Assembly (NCBI GenBank): GCA_963824985.1
Contig: CAWGRQ010000031.1
Location: 124,001-188,000, forward strand
Length of the DNA stretch: 64,000 bases
Source: JAFNAG01 sp963824985
Lineage (GTDB): Bacteria; Acidobacteriota; UBA6911
Direction of reading: 5' to 3'
Each line of letters begins with the position of its first letter. The first letter of the stretch is position 1. Positions 46,051 to 56,177 of the stretch are shown piece after piece. The translations under genes were made by a program, and so were the position numbers. The notes beneath the pieces are model-generated. The model made no database searches, had not been told where the DNA came from, and saw only the letters and a list, made by a program, of their open reading frames with translations.

Positions 46051-49000
46051 CTATTTGCGGATGCCCCAGGTCGGCGGCGGAGGTTCTTTCGTCAACCGGT
46101 TGACCGGCTTCTCCTTGAGCAGACGCATCGCCTCCTGCACCGCACGCTCGAGTTGCGGGTCGTGCCCCGCGATTACATCCTTGGGCCAGTTTTCCACATC
46201 GATATCGGGAGCCGCCCCTTCGTTCTCCACCGCCCATTTGCCGTCGACGGTAAAGAAACCGCCGCGGGGAGCAATCATCGAACCGCCATCGATAAAGCCG
46301 GGGGTGTCGGCCGTGTGCACCAGACCTCCCCAGGTGCGTTTACCGACCAGCGGGCCGATCTTCCGGAATTTGAACATGAACGGCATCAGGTCGCCGCCTG
46401 AGCCGGCCATTTCGTTGATGATCATCACCTTCGGCCCCCAGATGCCTGCCGATGGGCTCGTAAACGGGTAGCGGTCGCCCGCGACGTTGTTGAAATACCC
46501 GTCGAAGGTGCGTTGCAGCACGTCGATAATGTAATCGGCCGCCGAACCGCCGCCGTTGAAGCGCTCATCGACGATTGCGCCCTTTTTATCCTGCTGTGAA
46601 AAGTAATACCGGTTGAAGCTCGTATATCCAGGCTGCCCGGTATTGGGTACATAGACATACGCAAGCTGGCCGCCCGACAGTTTTTCGACCGTGCGGCGGT
46701 TCTGCTCCACCCAGGCCCGCGTCCGCAGCCCCTGCTCGTTGGCTGTCGGAACGACCGTGATCCTCCGCGCACCGTCCATGGCCGGCCGGTTGTTAACCGT
46801 CAGCACGGTCTGCCGGTTCGCCGTCCCGTCGAGCAGGCGATAGATGTTGTCCGGCGCCTGCAGCTCGATCCCGTTGATGGCGAGTATGAAATCACCCACT
46901 GCGACATCCACCCCCGGCGCGGCCAGCGGCGCGCGCAATTCCGGGTTCCAGCTTTCGTTGGCGTAAATCCTCGCAATCTTGTAACGCCCGCCTTCGACCA
47001 CGAAATCGGCCCCGAGCAGTCCTCCCGGCGACTGCGGCACCTCCGGCATGTCGCCGCCGCGCACATACGAGTGCCCGATGGCTATTTCCGCGCCCATGTT
47101 GTCGAGCAGGTAATTGAGATCGGCACGATGCATCACGTAGGGCAGCAGCTGCCCGTACATCTGCTTCATCTTCGGCCAATCGGTGCCGTGCAGGTTCGGC
47201 ACATAGAGGTAATCCCGCTGGTTGCGCCAGCCTTCGTTGAAAATCTGCTTGAATTCCTCCTTGGGATCGAGGTGCATGCGCAGCGTCGCGGTGACTCTCC
47301 CCTGGCCGGCCTGCGGAGGAGTGCGGTCGGCGTCCACGATGAATAGGCTTGGCCCGGTGGCGGCGCCGGCGGCGGCACCGCGGGCTCCGCCGCCGCCACC
47401 ACCCGCCCGGTAGAGCAGTTTGCGGCCGTCGGCGCTTACATCATAGTCGGATGCACCGGCGACGAAGGTCGCTGCCCGGCGGTCACTCAAACGAAATCGC
47501 TGCAGCGTGTTGCCGGCGCCGCCGCCCCGGCCGCCGCCGCCGGCGCCCGGGTCGAGATAAAAAACCGTCCCGGCAACTCCTGCGCGCAGCTCGGAATAGG
47601 GGCGTTCTGGAATCCCGGGGATGGTGATGATGCGTTGCTCCATTCCATCAAAGTCGATCTGCACGGTTACGGGCGCACCGCCTCCACGGCCCGCCTGCGC
47701 CGGCTGATCGCCCGCCTCGGCACCGCCGCCACGCCCGCCGCGGCCACCGGCTCCGCCTCCGGGAACCGCCGCAATTCCGGTTTCTTCATCGCTTTCCGGC
47801 AGCAGCGGGCTTGGCTCCCCCTTTTTCAGAATCGCCAGATAGAGCCCAAAATTCTCGACGTGATCATAGGAAGTCATGTCGAGCCACTGGGAGGACAGGC
47901 CGAAGTTCGTCGACGCCAGGAACCAGACATACTTGCCGCTCGCATCCCATGCGGGCCAAACGGCATCGGCAAGCCCGTCGGTGACCTGTTTCGTCTCACC
48001 GGTCTCGACGTTGCTCACGAAGATTGCGTGATAGAGGGACTGCAGGCGGCTCGCATAGGCAACCCACTTCGAATCCGGACTCCAGACGGGATTGAGAGTG
48101 CGCTGCGGAACCATCCAGGGATCATTCCCCACTATCTTGGTTTGGCCGCTGGCCACATCAAGCACCCACACCTTCAGATTCGTATCGGTGTAGACGATCT
48201 TCCGGGAATCGGGGGACCACACCGGAGTGTAGTAATGGGTCGGGTTCGGCAGCGAGATCTCGCGGGGCGGCGTGAGCCCGTCCGGCGATTCGATCATCAT
48301 CTTGTATTCCCCCGACTTATCGCTGAAATACGAAATATATTTGCCGTCGGGAGACCAGGCAGGGTCGCGCTCGGCCGAACCGCTCGACGCGCTGAGATTC
48401 CGGACATCCCCCTTCTCGAAGGGTATGGTAAAGATCTCGCCGCGCGCCTCCGCCACAATTCGCTTGCCCGTCGGCGAGACCGCCATGTTCGACAATCGGC
48501 TGGAAACATCTTCCCACTTCGGCATCATCCACGGGAAATCGCCGGTCGCGGTGATGTTCACGACATGTTCCCGTGCCGATTTCGGGTCCAGTTCATGAAT
48601 GTAGCCCGCCTGCTCGAACACCACCATCCCGGCGCCGGAGTCGATCGCCTTGACATCAAAATCGGTGAACTTCGTAATCTGCGTCAATTTCTTCGCCTTG
48701 GTGTCATAGGCCCACACATTGGCGACACCATCGCGATCGGACAGGAAATAGACCGTCTCGCCCACCCAGACAGGATCGACGTCCTTCGAGTCGGTCCAGG
48801 GCGGAGATACAAGGTCGAAGCTCTTGAGGTCGACAATCCAGATCGGGCGGTTCTGCCCGCCCCGGTAGTTGCGGCGCTCTTCGTCCCACGAGTTGTTCAT
48901 CCGATAGGCAATCCGCGTGCCGTCCGGAGAGATCTTGCCCTGATAACCGCGCGGGAGCGCCATCGGCTCTTCGACGCCCCCTTCAACCGGGACCATCCAG

Positions 49001-49440
49001 AACCGGGACGCGCCGCTCGGCGCCCACGTGGCCCGCGAAGAGGAGAAAAGAACCGACTTGCCGTCGGGTGTCCATCCCTGCGCCACATCCCCCCCGGGAT
49101 GCCAGGTCAGGCGCCGTGGCTCCCCGCCCTGCGCCGGCACGACGTAGACGTCGAGGTTGCCGGCATAATCGGCACTGAAGGCGAGCAATTTGCCGTCCGG
49201 GGAAAAATGCGGGTTTGATGTCTGCCCCTGAAAACTGGTGAGCCGGCGCGCCATGCCCCCGGCTCGCTCCACGACCCAGATGTTGTTCGCGTATGCGAAC
49301 GCGATCTGCGTGGCGCTCACCGTCGGCATGCGCAACAGGCGGGTCGGCCCCTCGACAGGAGTGGCGGCCAAGGCTACCAGCGCCGGAATCAAAAACAACG
49401 GAAGACGACGAAGGCAGGTGACAAATGTGATCTGTGACAT
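46051..49440 (-). CDS. Tricorn-like protease with Gly-rich inserts
   Basis: A 1,129-residue exported protein. A signal peptide (residues about 10-28) is followed by WD40/TolB-like propeller repeats (FSPDGKLLAFSADYAGNLDV and many similar) to about residue 700. A PDZ domain comes at about 840-900, and an S41 serine-protease core to the end. The nucleophile is the Ser in NEMAGSGGD near residue 1012. Three Gly/Arg/Ala-rich low-complexity inserts (about residues 560-600, 640-660 and 680-700) interrupt the propellers. Tricorn degrades oligopeptides from larger proteases. The ATG at 49440 has GGAGG 8 nt upstream. It is divergent from a second Tricorn gene. Confidence 0.88.
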   Translation of the reverse strand: MSQITFVTCLRRLPLFLIPALVALAATPVEGPTRLLRMPTVSATQIAFAYANNIWVVERAGGMARRLTSFQGQTSNPHFSPDGKLLAFSADYAGNLDVYVVPAQGGEPRRLTWHPGGDVAQGWTPDGKSVLFSSSRATWAPSGASRFWMVPVEGGVEEPMALPRGYQGKISPDGTRIAYRMNNSWDEERRNYRGGQNRPIWIVDLKSFDLVSPPWTDSKDVDPVWVGETVYFLSDRDGVANVWAYDTKAKKLTQITKFTDFDVKAIDSGAGMVVFEQAGYIHELDPKSAREHVVNITATGDFPWMMPKWEDVSSRLSNMAVSPTGKRIVAEARGEIFTIPFEKGDVRNLSASSGSAERDPAWSPDGKYISYFSDKSGEYKMMIESPDGLTPPREISLPNPTHYYTPVWSPDSRKIVYTDTNLKVWVLDVASGQTKIVGNDPWMVPQRTLNPVWSPDSKWVAYASRLQSLYHAIFVSNVETGETKQVTDGLADAVWPAWDASGKYVWFLASTNFGLSSQWLDMTSYDHVENFGLYLAILKKGEPSPLLPESDEETGIAAVPGGGAGGRGGRGGGAEAGDQPAQAGRGGGAPVTVQIDFDGMEQRIITIPGIPERPYSELRAGVAGTVFYLDPGAGGGGRGGGAGNTLQRFRLSDRRAATFVAGASDYDVSADGRKLLYRAGGGGGGARGAAAGAATGPSLFIVDADRTPPQAGQGRVTATLRMHLDPKEEFKQIFNEGWRNQRDYLYVPNLHGTDWPKMKQMYGQLLPYVMHRADLNYLLDNMGAEIAIGHSYVRGGDMPEVPQSPGGLLGADFVVEGGRYKIARIYANESWNPELRAPLAAPGVDVAVGDFILAINGIELQAPDNIYRLLDGTANRQTVLTVNNRPAMDGARRITVVPTANEQGLRTRAWVEQNRRTVEKLSGGQLAYVYVPNTGQPGYTSFNRYYFSQQDKKGAIVDERFNGGGSAADYIIDVLQRTFDGYFNNVAGDRYPFTSPSAGIWGPKVMIINEMAGSGGDLMPFMFKFRKIGPLVGKRTWGGLVHTADTPGFIDGGSMIAPRGGFFTVDGKWAVENEGAAPDIDVENWPKDVIAGHDPQLERAVQEAMRLLKEKPVNRLTKEPPPPTWGIRK

Positions 49441-49480
49441 CTGGATACCCTCCGGTTGATTTACGGGCATTTGTATCACG

Positions 49481-49713
49481 AATTTCGGGGACAGGCTACG
49501 CTTTCGCTAATCGGTTTCTGTCGCGAAACTCGCAAAACACCAGGGCGACCGGCAGGTCGCACGCATATCGACCAACCAGATATCAAGCAAAAATGTGCGA
49601 ATCTTCGGGCGACCTGCCGGTCGCCCCTACCTTCCTCACATTGGCAAATGAAGTGTTGCGTGAAAATGATGTCATTGGATAAATAGCGAAAGCGTAGCCT
49701 GTCCCCGAATTAC
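49481..49713. repeat. Nested palindromic element between divergent Tricorn genes
   Basis: The outer inverted repeats are about 28 bp (ATTTCGGGGACAGGCTACGC.. at 49482 and its complement ending at 49712). Inside lie two further palindromes, GCGACCGGCAGGTCGC near 49541 and GGGCGACCTGCCGGTCGCCC near 49609. The outer GGGGACAGGC motif resembles RAYT-associated repeat ends. The element fills most of the divergent promoter region and could influence both protease genes. Confidence 0.68.
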
Positions 49714-49846
49714 TAAAGCGCAGACTTTCCACGCATTGCATCAATTGAATCGGCTTGACGGCAAAGAGCATGGATACATAGAATCCATCCGTGTTCGTCG
49801 ATCGTCCGTCAAGGTCCAAACCCTGTAACCTTCAGAGTGCCCGCAT

Positions 49847-52800
49847 ATGAAAAAATCCGTAGTCGCATTTTTCTGGCTTTTTGTCGCTTGCGTGGGTGTC
49901 CTGGCTCAGGACAGCCCGAGCTGGTTGCGTTACCCCGCCATCTCTCCCGATGGCAAGACCATTGTCTTCACTTACAAGGGAGATCTCTATCGTGTGCCCG
50001 CCGGCGGCGGCAACGCAACACAGCTGACTACCCATGAGGCCGAGGATTTCATGCCGGTGTGGAGTCACGACGGGAAACGAATCGCCTTCGCCAGCGACCG
50101 TTACGGCAATTTCGACATCTACGTCATGCCCGCCGATGGCGGCGAGGCCAGGCGCGTGACCTTTCATTCCGCTCATGAATACCCGTACTCATTCACCAAT
50201 GACGATCAGTCGATCCTATTCGGTTCCGCGCGCATGGATGCAGCAGGCAACCGGACATTTCCGACCGGCTCCCAGCCGGAACTGTACAAGGTTCCCGCGG
50301 CCGGCGGCCGCGTGGAACAGGTTCTCACCACCCCTGCCGAAGATGTAAAGCTGAGCAGAAACGAACAATATCTCCTCTACCAGGACAAGAAGGGTGGAGA
50401 GAATGCCTGGCGCAAGCACCACACTTCCGCAATTGCGCGGGACATCTGGATTTATGACAGCAAGACCGCCACCCACCGCAAGATCACGACCTTTGCCGGC
50501 GAGGACCGGAACCCGATCTTTACGGACAACGACAAGGCATTCTATTATCTGAGCGAAGAGAGCGGCTCCTTCAATGTCCACAAAATGAGCCTGGCTGGAG
50601 GCAAATCGCAGCAGATCACCTCATTCACAAAGATGCCGGTGCGGTTCCTGAGCCTTTCCGGCAACAACACTCTGTGCTTCGGGTTCGACGGAGATCTCTA
50701 CACCCTGCAGGGGAACGGCAAACCGCAAAAAGTCCAGGTATCCATTACGGCGGACGCCAAAAGCAACAACGAGAAGATCCTCCCGGTAACCAGCGGCGCC
50801 CGCGAAATGGCCGTTTCGCCGAACGGGAAGGAAGTGGCCTTCATCTTTCGCGGCGAGGTGTTCGTCACCAGCGTGGAGGGAGGGGTTACGAAACGGATTA
50901 CTAACACGCCGGAGCAGGAACGCGGGGTGAGCTTCTCGCCGGATGGCAAGGCCCTGATCTACGCCTCCGAAAGGGGTAACAGCTGGAAGATCTATGAAAT
51001 CCGCAAGACCCGCGATGAGGAGCCCTATTTTTACGCCTCGACGGTCCTGAAGGAAGCGCCGCTCATCGATAACGAAAAGGAGAATTACCAGCCGGTTTAT
51101 TCCCCTGACGGGAAAGAGGTGGCTTTCATCGAAAACCGCATGACCCTGAAGATTCTCAACCTCGAATCCAAACAGACCCGCACCCTGCTTACGGACCGGG
51201 AGTTGTTTTCGTCACGCGATACGGACCAGTACTTCCAGTGGAGCCCCGACAGCAAGTGGATTCTGTTCGATTATTCCATGCCCGGCATCGCCCCCGGCGA
51301 GGTGGGATTGATCCAGGCGGACGGCAAGGGGAAAGTGGTCAACTTGACCGAAAGCGGCTTCAGCGACCGGAGCCCCAAGTGGATCCTGGGTGGCAAGGCG
51401 ATGCTGTGGGCCAGCAATCGCGATGGTTTGAAGTCGGTCGCCCAGGCCGGAGGCGCCCAGAACGACGTCTATGCGCTGTTTTTCAACCAGGAGGCCTGGG
51501 ACCGTTTCCGGCTCAGCAAAGAAGAAGCCGCTTTGGTTAAGGAGATGGAGGACAAGAAGAACAAGCCCGAGGCGGCCAAGGAAAAAAAGGAAATCCCGCC
51601 GGAACCCGTGGCGATCGACTGGGAGGGGCTGAGCCTGCGCAAGGCGAGACTCACAATTCACTCTTCTTCCCTCGGCGACGCCCTGGTGAGCAAGGATGGG
51701 GAAACCCTCTTCTACCTGGCGCGCTTTGAAAGAGGGATGAATCTCTGGACCACTAATCTTCGCACCAGGGAAACAAAAATGCTCGTAACGCTGAACGCCA
51801 ACAGCGCCAGCATGGATTGGGACAAGGACCAGAAAACGATCTTCCTGCTGGCGGATGGCGGGATTTCCAAGATCGATTCCACCAGCGGCAAGCGGGATAA
51901 CGTGAGCTTTAGCGGCGAAATGGTGCTCAAGGCAGACGCCGAACGCCAGTTGATGTTCGAGCACGTGTGGCGCCGGACGAAAGAGACTTTCTACACAGCC
52001 GGCTATCACGGTATCGATTGGGACAGCTACAAGCCCGAGTATCAGAAATACCTGCCGCACATCGGCAACAATTTCGAGTTCGCGGAAATGCTCAGCGAAC
52101 TCCTGGGCGAGCTGAATGTCAGTCACAGCGGCGCGAGCGTTTCGGGATCCATCCCGAGCGCGGACGCAACCGCCTCGCTCGGCGTCTTCCTCGACCTGGC
52201 CTACAAAGGAGTGGGGGTGAAGATCGAAGAGGTGATCAAAGGCGGCCCGCTCGACAAGGCGGGCATGGACGTAAAGCCGGGGATGATCATCGAATCGATC
52301 GACGGCGAGACCATCGCCGCCGATCGGGACCTGTCCGAATATCTGAACCGCAAGGCGGGCAAACGGATGTTGCTCGTGATCGCTGAGGGCGACAAAAAAA
52401 CCGAGCTCACGATCAAGCCCGTCGCCCTTAATGAGGAAAATGCCCTCCTGTACAAGCGCTGGGTGCTCCGGAACCAGGAAGAGGTGGACCGGGCCAGCAA
52501 CGGCCAGCTGGGCTATATCCATGTTCCCGGCATGAACGACGGTTCGTATCGCACTACTTACGAAGAGGTCATGGGGAAGTACGCCAATCGCAAGGGTATC
52601 GTGGTCGACACCCGCTTCAATGGCGGTGGCGACCTGGTCGCCGACCTGGCGATGTTCTTGAGCGGGAAGAAGTTCTTCGACTATACAACCGACACCAGAA
52701 GCAACGGGTACGAACCCAACTTCCGATGGACCAAACCAAGCATCTCACTGGCCAACGAAGCCAACTACAGCGACGGCCACTGCTACGCCTTCACCTACCA

Positions 52801-53056
52801 GAATTTGAACCTGGGCAAGCTTGTGGGCATGCCGGTGCCCGGCACATGTACTTTTGCCGGCTGGGAATCCCTGCAGGACACCGGCATGCGCTGGGGGGTG
52901 CCGCCCGTCGGGGTGAAAATCACCAACGGGACCTACCTTGAAAACCACCAGACCGAGCCGGACATCAAGGTCATGAATGAGTATGAGGTCGTAAGCAAGG
53001 GGAGGGACCAGCAGTTGGAGGCCGCGGTCGCCGCTTTGCTGAAAGAGATAAAATAA
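49847..53056 (+). CDS. Tricorn-like protease, second paralogue
   Basis: A 1,069-residue exported protein (signal peptide residues 1-20, ending GVLAQ). It has the propeller-PDZ-S41 order of Tricorn: TolB-like repeats such as YPAISPDGKTIVFTYKGDLY, a PDZ domain near residues 780-840 (EVIKGGPLDKAGMDVKPGM), then the S41 core. The catalytic Ser is probably in NEANYSDGHCYAF near residue 974, in place of the usual SGG; the adjacent His may be the base or a neighbour. It lacks the Gly-rich inserts of its neighbour. Its stop is 15 bp before the ABC exporter, suggesting one transcript. Confidence 0.88.
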   Translation: MKKSVVAFFWLFVACVGVLAQDSPSWLRYPAISPDGKTIVFTYKGDLYRVPAGGGNATQLTTHEAEDFMPVWSHDGKRIAFASDRYGNFDIYVMPADGGEARRVTFHSAHEYPYSFTNDDQSILFGSARMDAAGNRTFPTGSQPELYKVPAAGGRVEQVLTTPAEDVKLSRNEQYLLYQDKKGGENAWRKHHTSAIARDIWIYDSKTATHRKITTFAGEDRNPIFTDNDKAFYYLSEESGSFNVHKMSLAGGKSQQITSFTKMPVRFLSLSGNNTLCFGFDGDLYTLQGNGKPQKVQVSITADAKSNNEKILPVTSGAREMAVSPNGKEVAFIFRGEVFVTSVEGGVTKRITNTPEQERGVSFSPDGKALIYASERGNSWKIYEIRKTRDEEPYFYASTVLKEAPLIDNEKENYQPVYSPDGKEVAFIENRMTLKILNLESKQTRTLLTDRELFSSRDTDQYFQWSPDSKWILFDYSMPGIAPGEVGLIQADGKGKVVNLTESGFSDRSPKWILGGKAMLWASNRDGLKSVAQAGGAQNDVYALFFNQEAWDRFRLSKEEAALVKEMEDKKNKPEAAKEKKEIPPEPVAIDWEGLSLRKARLTIHSSSLGDALVSKDGETLFYLARFERGMNLWTTNLRTRETKMLVTLNANSASMDWDKDQKTIFLLADGGISKIDSTSGKRDNVSFSGEMVLKADAERQLMFEHVWRRTKETFYTAGYHGIDWDSYKPEYQKYLPHIGNNFEFAEMLSELLGELNVSHSGASVSGSIPSADATASLGVFLDLAYKGVGVKIEEVIKGGPLDKAGMDVKPGMIIESIDGETIAADRDLSEYLNRKAGKRMLLVIAEGDKKTELTIKPVALNEENALLYKRWVLRNQEEVDRASNGQLGYIHVPGMNDGSYRTTYEEVMGKYANRKGIVVDTRFNGGGDLVADLAMFLSGKKFFDYTTDTRSNGYEPNFRWTKPSISLANEANYSDGHCYAFTYQNLNLGKLVGMPVPGTCTFAGWESLQDTGMRWGVPPVGVKITNGTYLENHQTEPDIKVMNEYEVVSKGRDQQLEAAVAALLKEIK

Positions 53057-53070
53057 GGGGAGAGCCGGTA

Positions 53071-54948
53071 TTGGCCGAGAAAAAGAAGATTCACTGGCCA
53101 CAGGCGTGGGCTGAGGCGCGCCGGCTGATCCTGCAGCATCGGGCGCGGCTGGCACTCGGGTTGATCCTCATGCTCATCAGCCGCCTGGCCGGCCTGGTCC
53201 TGCCGGCCTGTTCGAAGTTTCTGGTCGACGATGTCATCGGCAAGCAGCGCCATGAACTGCTCCCGCTGTTGGCTCTGGCCGTGGGCGTCGCCAGCCTGGT
53301 CAGCGCCGCCACCGCGTTTGCCCTGTCTCAAGTTCTCGGGGTCACGGCTCAACATGCGATCACCGACATGAGGCGGAGCGTCGAGGCGCACATTACCCGG
53401 CTTCCCGTGCAATACTTCGATTCAACCCAGACCGGCGTGCTCATCTCGCGCATCATGAACGATGCCGAAGGCATCCGCAACCTGGTGGGCACAGGGCTGG
53501 TGCAGCTGACCGGGTCCCTGGTCACCGCAATCCTGGCGCTGGGAGTGCTGTTTTACTTGAGCTGGGAGATGACGCTGCTGACGATGTCCGTGCTTTTGTG
53601 CTTCGGCGGCATTCTCGTGGTCGCTTTCCGAAGGCTGCGGCCGCTGTTTCGCGAGCGGGGCAAAATCACCGCCGAAGTCACGGGCCGTCTGGGGGAATCA
53701 CTGGGCGGCATCCGCATCGTCAAGGCCTATACGGCGGAGAAGCGCGAGCAGATTGTGTTTGCGCACGGCGTCCATCGTCTCTTGCGCAACATCGCCCGGT
53801 CGATCACCGGGGTCTCCGTGACCGAGAGTCTTTCCGGAATCATCATCGGCGCGATCGGCGTCATCATGATGCTTATGGGGGGACGGGCCATCCTGTCCGG
53901 CAACATGACGCTCGGCGACATGACCATGTACGCTCTGTTCACCGGGCTGATGGCCATGCCGTTGATCCAGATCGCTTCGATCGGGACCCAGATCACCGAA
54001 GCATTTGCCGGCCTCGATCGGATCAGCGAAATCAAAAAGATGGCCACGGAGGACGACCGTGACCGGTCGCGCCAGCCACTGCCCGATGTGCAGGGACACA
54101 TCGCCTTCGAGAACGTGAGCTTCGAATACGACGCGGGAGTGCCGGTGCTCCGCAACATATCCTTCCGGGCGCCCGCCGGCTCCACCACGGCCCTGGTCGG
54201 ATCGAGCGGTTCGGGGAAAAGCACGCTCATCGGCCTGGTAATGGCCTTCCATCGCCCGCTGACGGGCCGTGTGACTATTGACGGCACCGATGTCGAAGCA
54301 GTGCGGCTGCACGATTTTCGCGCGCACCTCGGCGTAGTCATGCAGGAGAATTTCCTTTTCGACGGCACCATCGCCGACAACATCCGCTTTTCCCGGCCCG
54401 GCGCCACGCGCGAAGAGATCCGCGAGGCCGGCCGGGTCGCCCACTGCGAAGAGTTCATCGAGGGTTTCGAGAAGAAGTATGAGACGGTCGTGGGTGAGCG
54501 CGGCATCAAGCTGTCCGGCGGCCAGCGCCAACGGATCGGCATCGCGCGTGCGATCCTGGCCAACCCGCGGATCCTTATTCTCGACGAAGCGACCTCGAGC
54601 CTCGACAGCGAGAGTGAGGCGATGATCCAGGATGGACTGCGCCGCCTGCGTCGCGGCCGCACCACGTTTGTCATTGCCCACCGGCTGTCCACGATCCGCA
54701 GCGCCGATCAGATCCTGGTGATTGAGGGGGGCGAAATCGTCGAGCGCGGAACCCACGCGGAGCTGCTGGCGGCCAACGGCCGCTACCGCCATCTCTACGA
54801 GAAACAATACCGATTCGAATCCGACAAGTTCATCAATCCCGGTGAAGATTTTACTCCGGATCCCCCGAAGCTCGAGCCCGGCCGGCCCTCCGACCCTGGC
54901 ATGCCCCTCCCCTTAGGTTCCGGAGGTTCCGGGGTCGGACCACGATAA
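53071..54948 (+). CDS. ABC exporter, fused permease and ATPase (MsbA-like)
   Basis: A 625-residue half-transporter. A six-helix membrane domain (about residues 20-310) is followed by an ATPase with Walker A GSSGSGKST near 377, signature LSGGQRQRIGIARAIL near 480, Walker B ILILDEATSSLD near 501 and the H-loop VIAHRLST. It most resembles lipid- or drug-exporting MsbA/BmrA homodimers. A Pro/Gly-rich tail of about 40 residues extends beyond the ATPase. The TTG start has GGGGAGAG about 8 nt upstream. It follows the Tricorn gene by 15 bp. Confidence 0.92.
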   Translation: MAEKKKIHWPQAWAEARRLILQHRARLALGLILMLISRLAGLVLPACSKFLVDDVIGKQRHELLPLLALAVGVASLVSAATAFALSQVLGVTAQHAITDMRRSVEAHITRLPVQYFDSTQTGVLISRIMNDAEGIRNLVGTGLVQLTGSLVTAILALGVLFYLSWEMTLLTMSVLLCFGGILVVAFRRLRPLFRERGKITAEVTGRLGESLGGIRIVKAYTAEKREQIVFAHGVHRLLRNIARSITGVSVTESLSGIIIGAIGVIMMLMGGRAILSGNMTLGDMTMYALFTGLMAMPLIQIASIGTQITEAFAGLDRISEIKKMATEDDRDRSRQPLPDVQGHIAFENVSFEYDAGVPVLRNISFRAPAGSTTALVGSSGSGKSTLIGLVMAFHRPLTGRVTIDGTDVEAVRLHDFRAHLGVVMQENFLFDGTIADNIRFSRPGATREEIREAGRVAHCEEFIEGFEKKYETVVGERGIKLSGGQRQRIGIARAILANPRILILDEATSSLDSESEAMIQDGLRRLRRGRTTFVIAHRLSTIRSADQILVIEGGEIVERGTHAELLAANGRYRHLYEKQYRFESDKFINPGEDFTPDPPKLEPGRPSDPGMPLPLGSGGSGVGPR

Positions 54949-55209
54949 GTATTTGGTCATATTGGACCCCACAGAACCCACAGGGAGTTTGTCCGGGATT
55001 GGAACGCCACCGTCCAGATTCGGACAGTGCTCCGCCGACCTCGTCTCCGGAAAAAAACAAATAGTTTTCAAACATTGACGAATCTGGCCGCCGGCTATTT
55101 CCCGGCCCGGCGTGCAAGCCGGGTGGATCCGGTGGTGGCTTTGCGAAACGAGTGAGCCCGGGCGTCGCCGATTATCGGATCAATTCCTTCAGTCCGAACG
55201 GGCAGGCTC

Positions 55210-55707
55210 CTAGGATCCGGTCTCAACCCCCGGCTGGATGATGCGCATGCCGCAATGAGGGCAGTTGGCCCATTCCTGCTGAAGCGGCTTGCCGCACTGC
55301 GCACAGGTAGAGTGAATCGAAGCGCCGCAACCCGGACAGTAGGCAAACGCCTGCGGAACCTCGGTGCCACAGCGCCGGCAGGGCGTGGGCAGCGGATCCC
55401 TGAGGATGAAATAAAGGATCACGCCGATAAAATAGGGGACCAGGGCCAGCCAGGCCCACATGACGTGCCGCATCCGCCGCCGCCTGGCATCGGCATAAAT
55501 GAAGCCGATCAGCGCCGAATTGATCAGAATGAAGAGAGGAACGAGTGCGACCAGAGCCACCTTCGCCAGCGACGGCCAGCTAGCCATCCCTGAATCCAGC
55601 CGCATGGGTCCGAGCACAATCGGGAGAATCAGAATAACAGACAACAGAATTCCGGTAATCCAGGCGGCGCCTGGAATCATGCGCAGTCTTGCCCCAAAAG
55701 AACTCAT
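55210..55707 (-). CDS. Membrane protein with a double zinc ribbon
   Basis: A 165-residue protein. Three membrane helices (AAWITGILLSVILILPIVLG, VALVALVPLFILINSALIGF, LVPYFIGVILYFIL) are followed by a C-terminal zinc-ribbon pair with four CxxC knuckles (CRRC, CPGC, CAQC, CPHC). The ATG overlaps the stop of the upstream anti-sigma gene as ATGA, so translation is coupled. It may report membrane state or bind nucleic acid or protein through the ribbons. Its role in the sigma operon is inferred from position only. Confidence 0.85.
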   Translation of the reverse strand: MSSFGARLRMIPGAAWITGILLSVILILPIVLGPMRLDSGMASWPSLAKVALVALVPLFILINSALIGFIYADARRRRMRHVMWAWLALVPYFIGVILYFILRDPLPTPCRRCGTEVPQAFAYCPGCGASIHSTCAQCGKPLQQEWANCPHCGMRIIQPGVETGS

Positions 55708-56177
55708 CGTACCCTCCCGATCATGTGTGCGTGCCTGCCCACCGCAATCGCGGAAATGCACGCAAGAACCAATCCCACGATTGAGTAGACCGCCAGGGCG
55801 GTTCCGATTCCGCCGCCCGGCAGATGCCAACCGGTGAACATCCAACGCGCCGCAGCGCGCACCACCGGCCACGTGGACAGGGTCATGAGCCAGCTGGCGG
55901 CGACGAGCAGTGCCATGACGCCCCAATGGTCGCTCCGTTCGCGTTGGCCGGCCATGGCAGCCCCGGCCATGGCGCAGACCTGCGCCACCATTTCCGCACG
56001 CGGCTGCGGTGTCGGCAAGCCGCGGAGCGCACTCCCAATAACAGTGAAATCCTCACTCACCCTACGGCAGGCCTCACACCCAGCGAGATGCGCGCGCACC
56101 TGGCGCATCTCTTCAGGCGAAACATCCCCCGATGCCGCCAGGGGCAGGAGTTCCCGAATGGTCGTATGTTCGCTCAT
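55704..56177 (-). CDS. Anti-sigma factor with N-terminal zinc-finger (zf-HC2-like)
   Basis: A 157-residue membrane protein. An N-terminal anti-sigma zinc-finger carries HxxxCxxC (HLAGCEAC near residues 30-37). Two membrane helices follow (GVMALLVAASWLMTLSTW and AVYSIVGLVLACISAIAV). It would bind the upstream ECF sigma factor and release it on a signal. Its ATG overlaps the sigma stop (ATGA), and its stop overlaps the next ATG in the same way: a tightly coupled three-gene operon. Confidence 0.87.
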   Translation of the reverse strand: MSEHTTIRELLPLAASGDVSPEEMRQVRAHLAGCEACRRVSEDFTVIGSALRGLPTPQPRAEMVAQVCAMAGAAMAGQRERSDHWGVMALLVAASWLMTLSTWPVVRAAARWMFTGWHLPGGGIGTALAVYSIVGLVLACISAIAVGRHAHMIGRVR

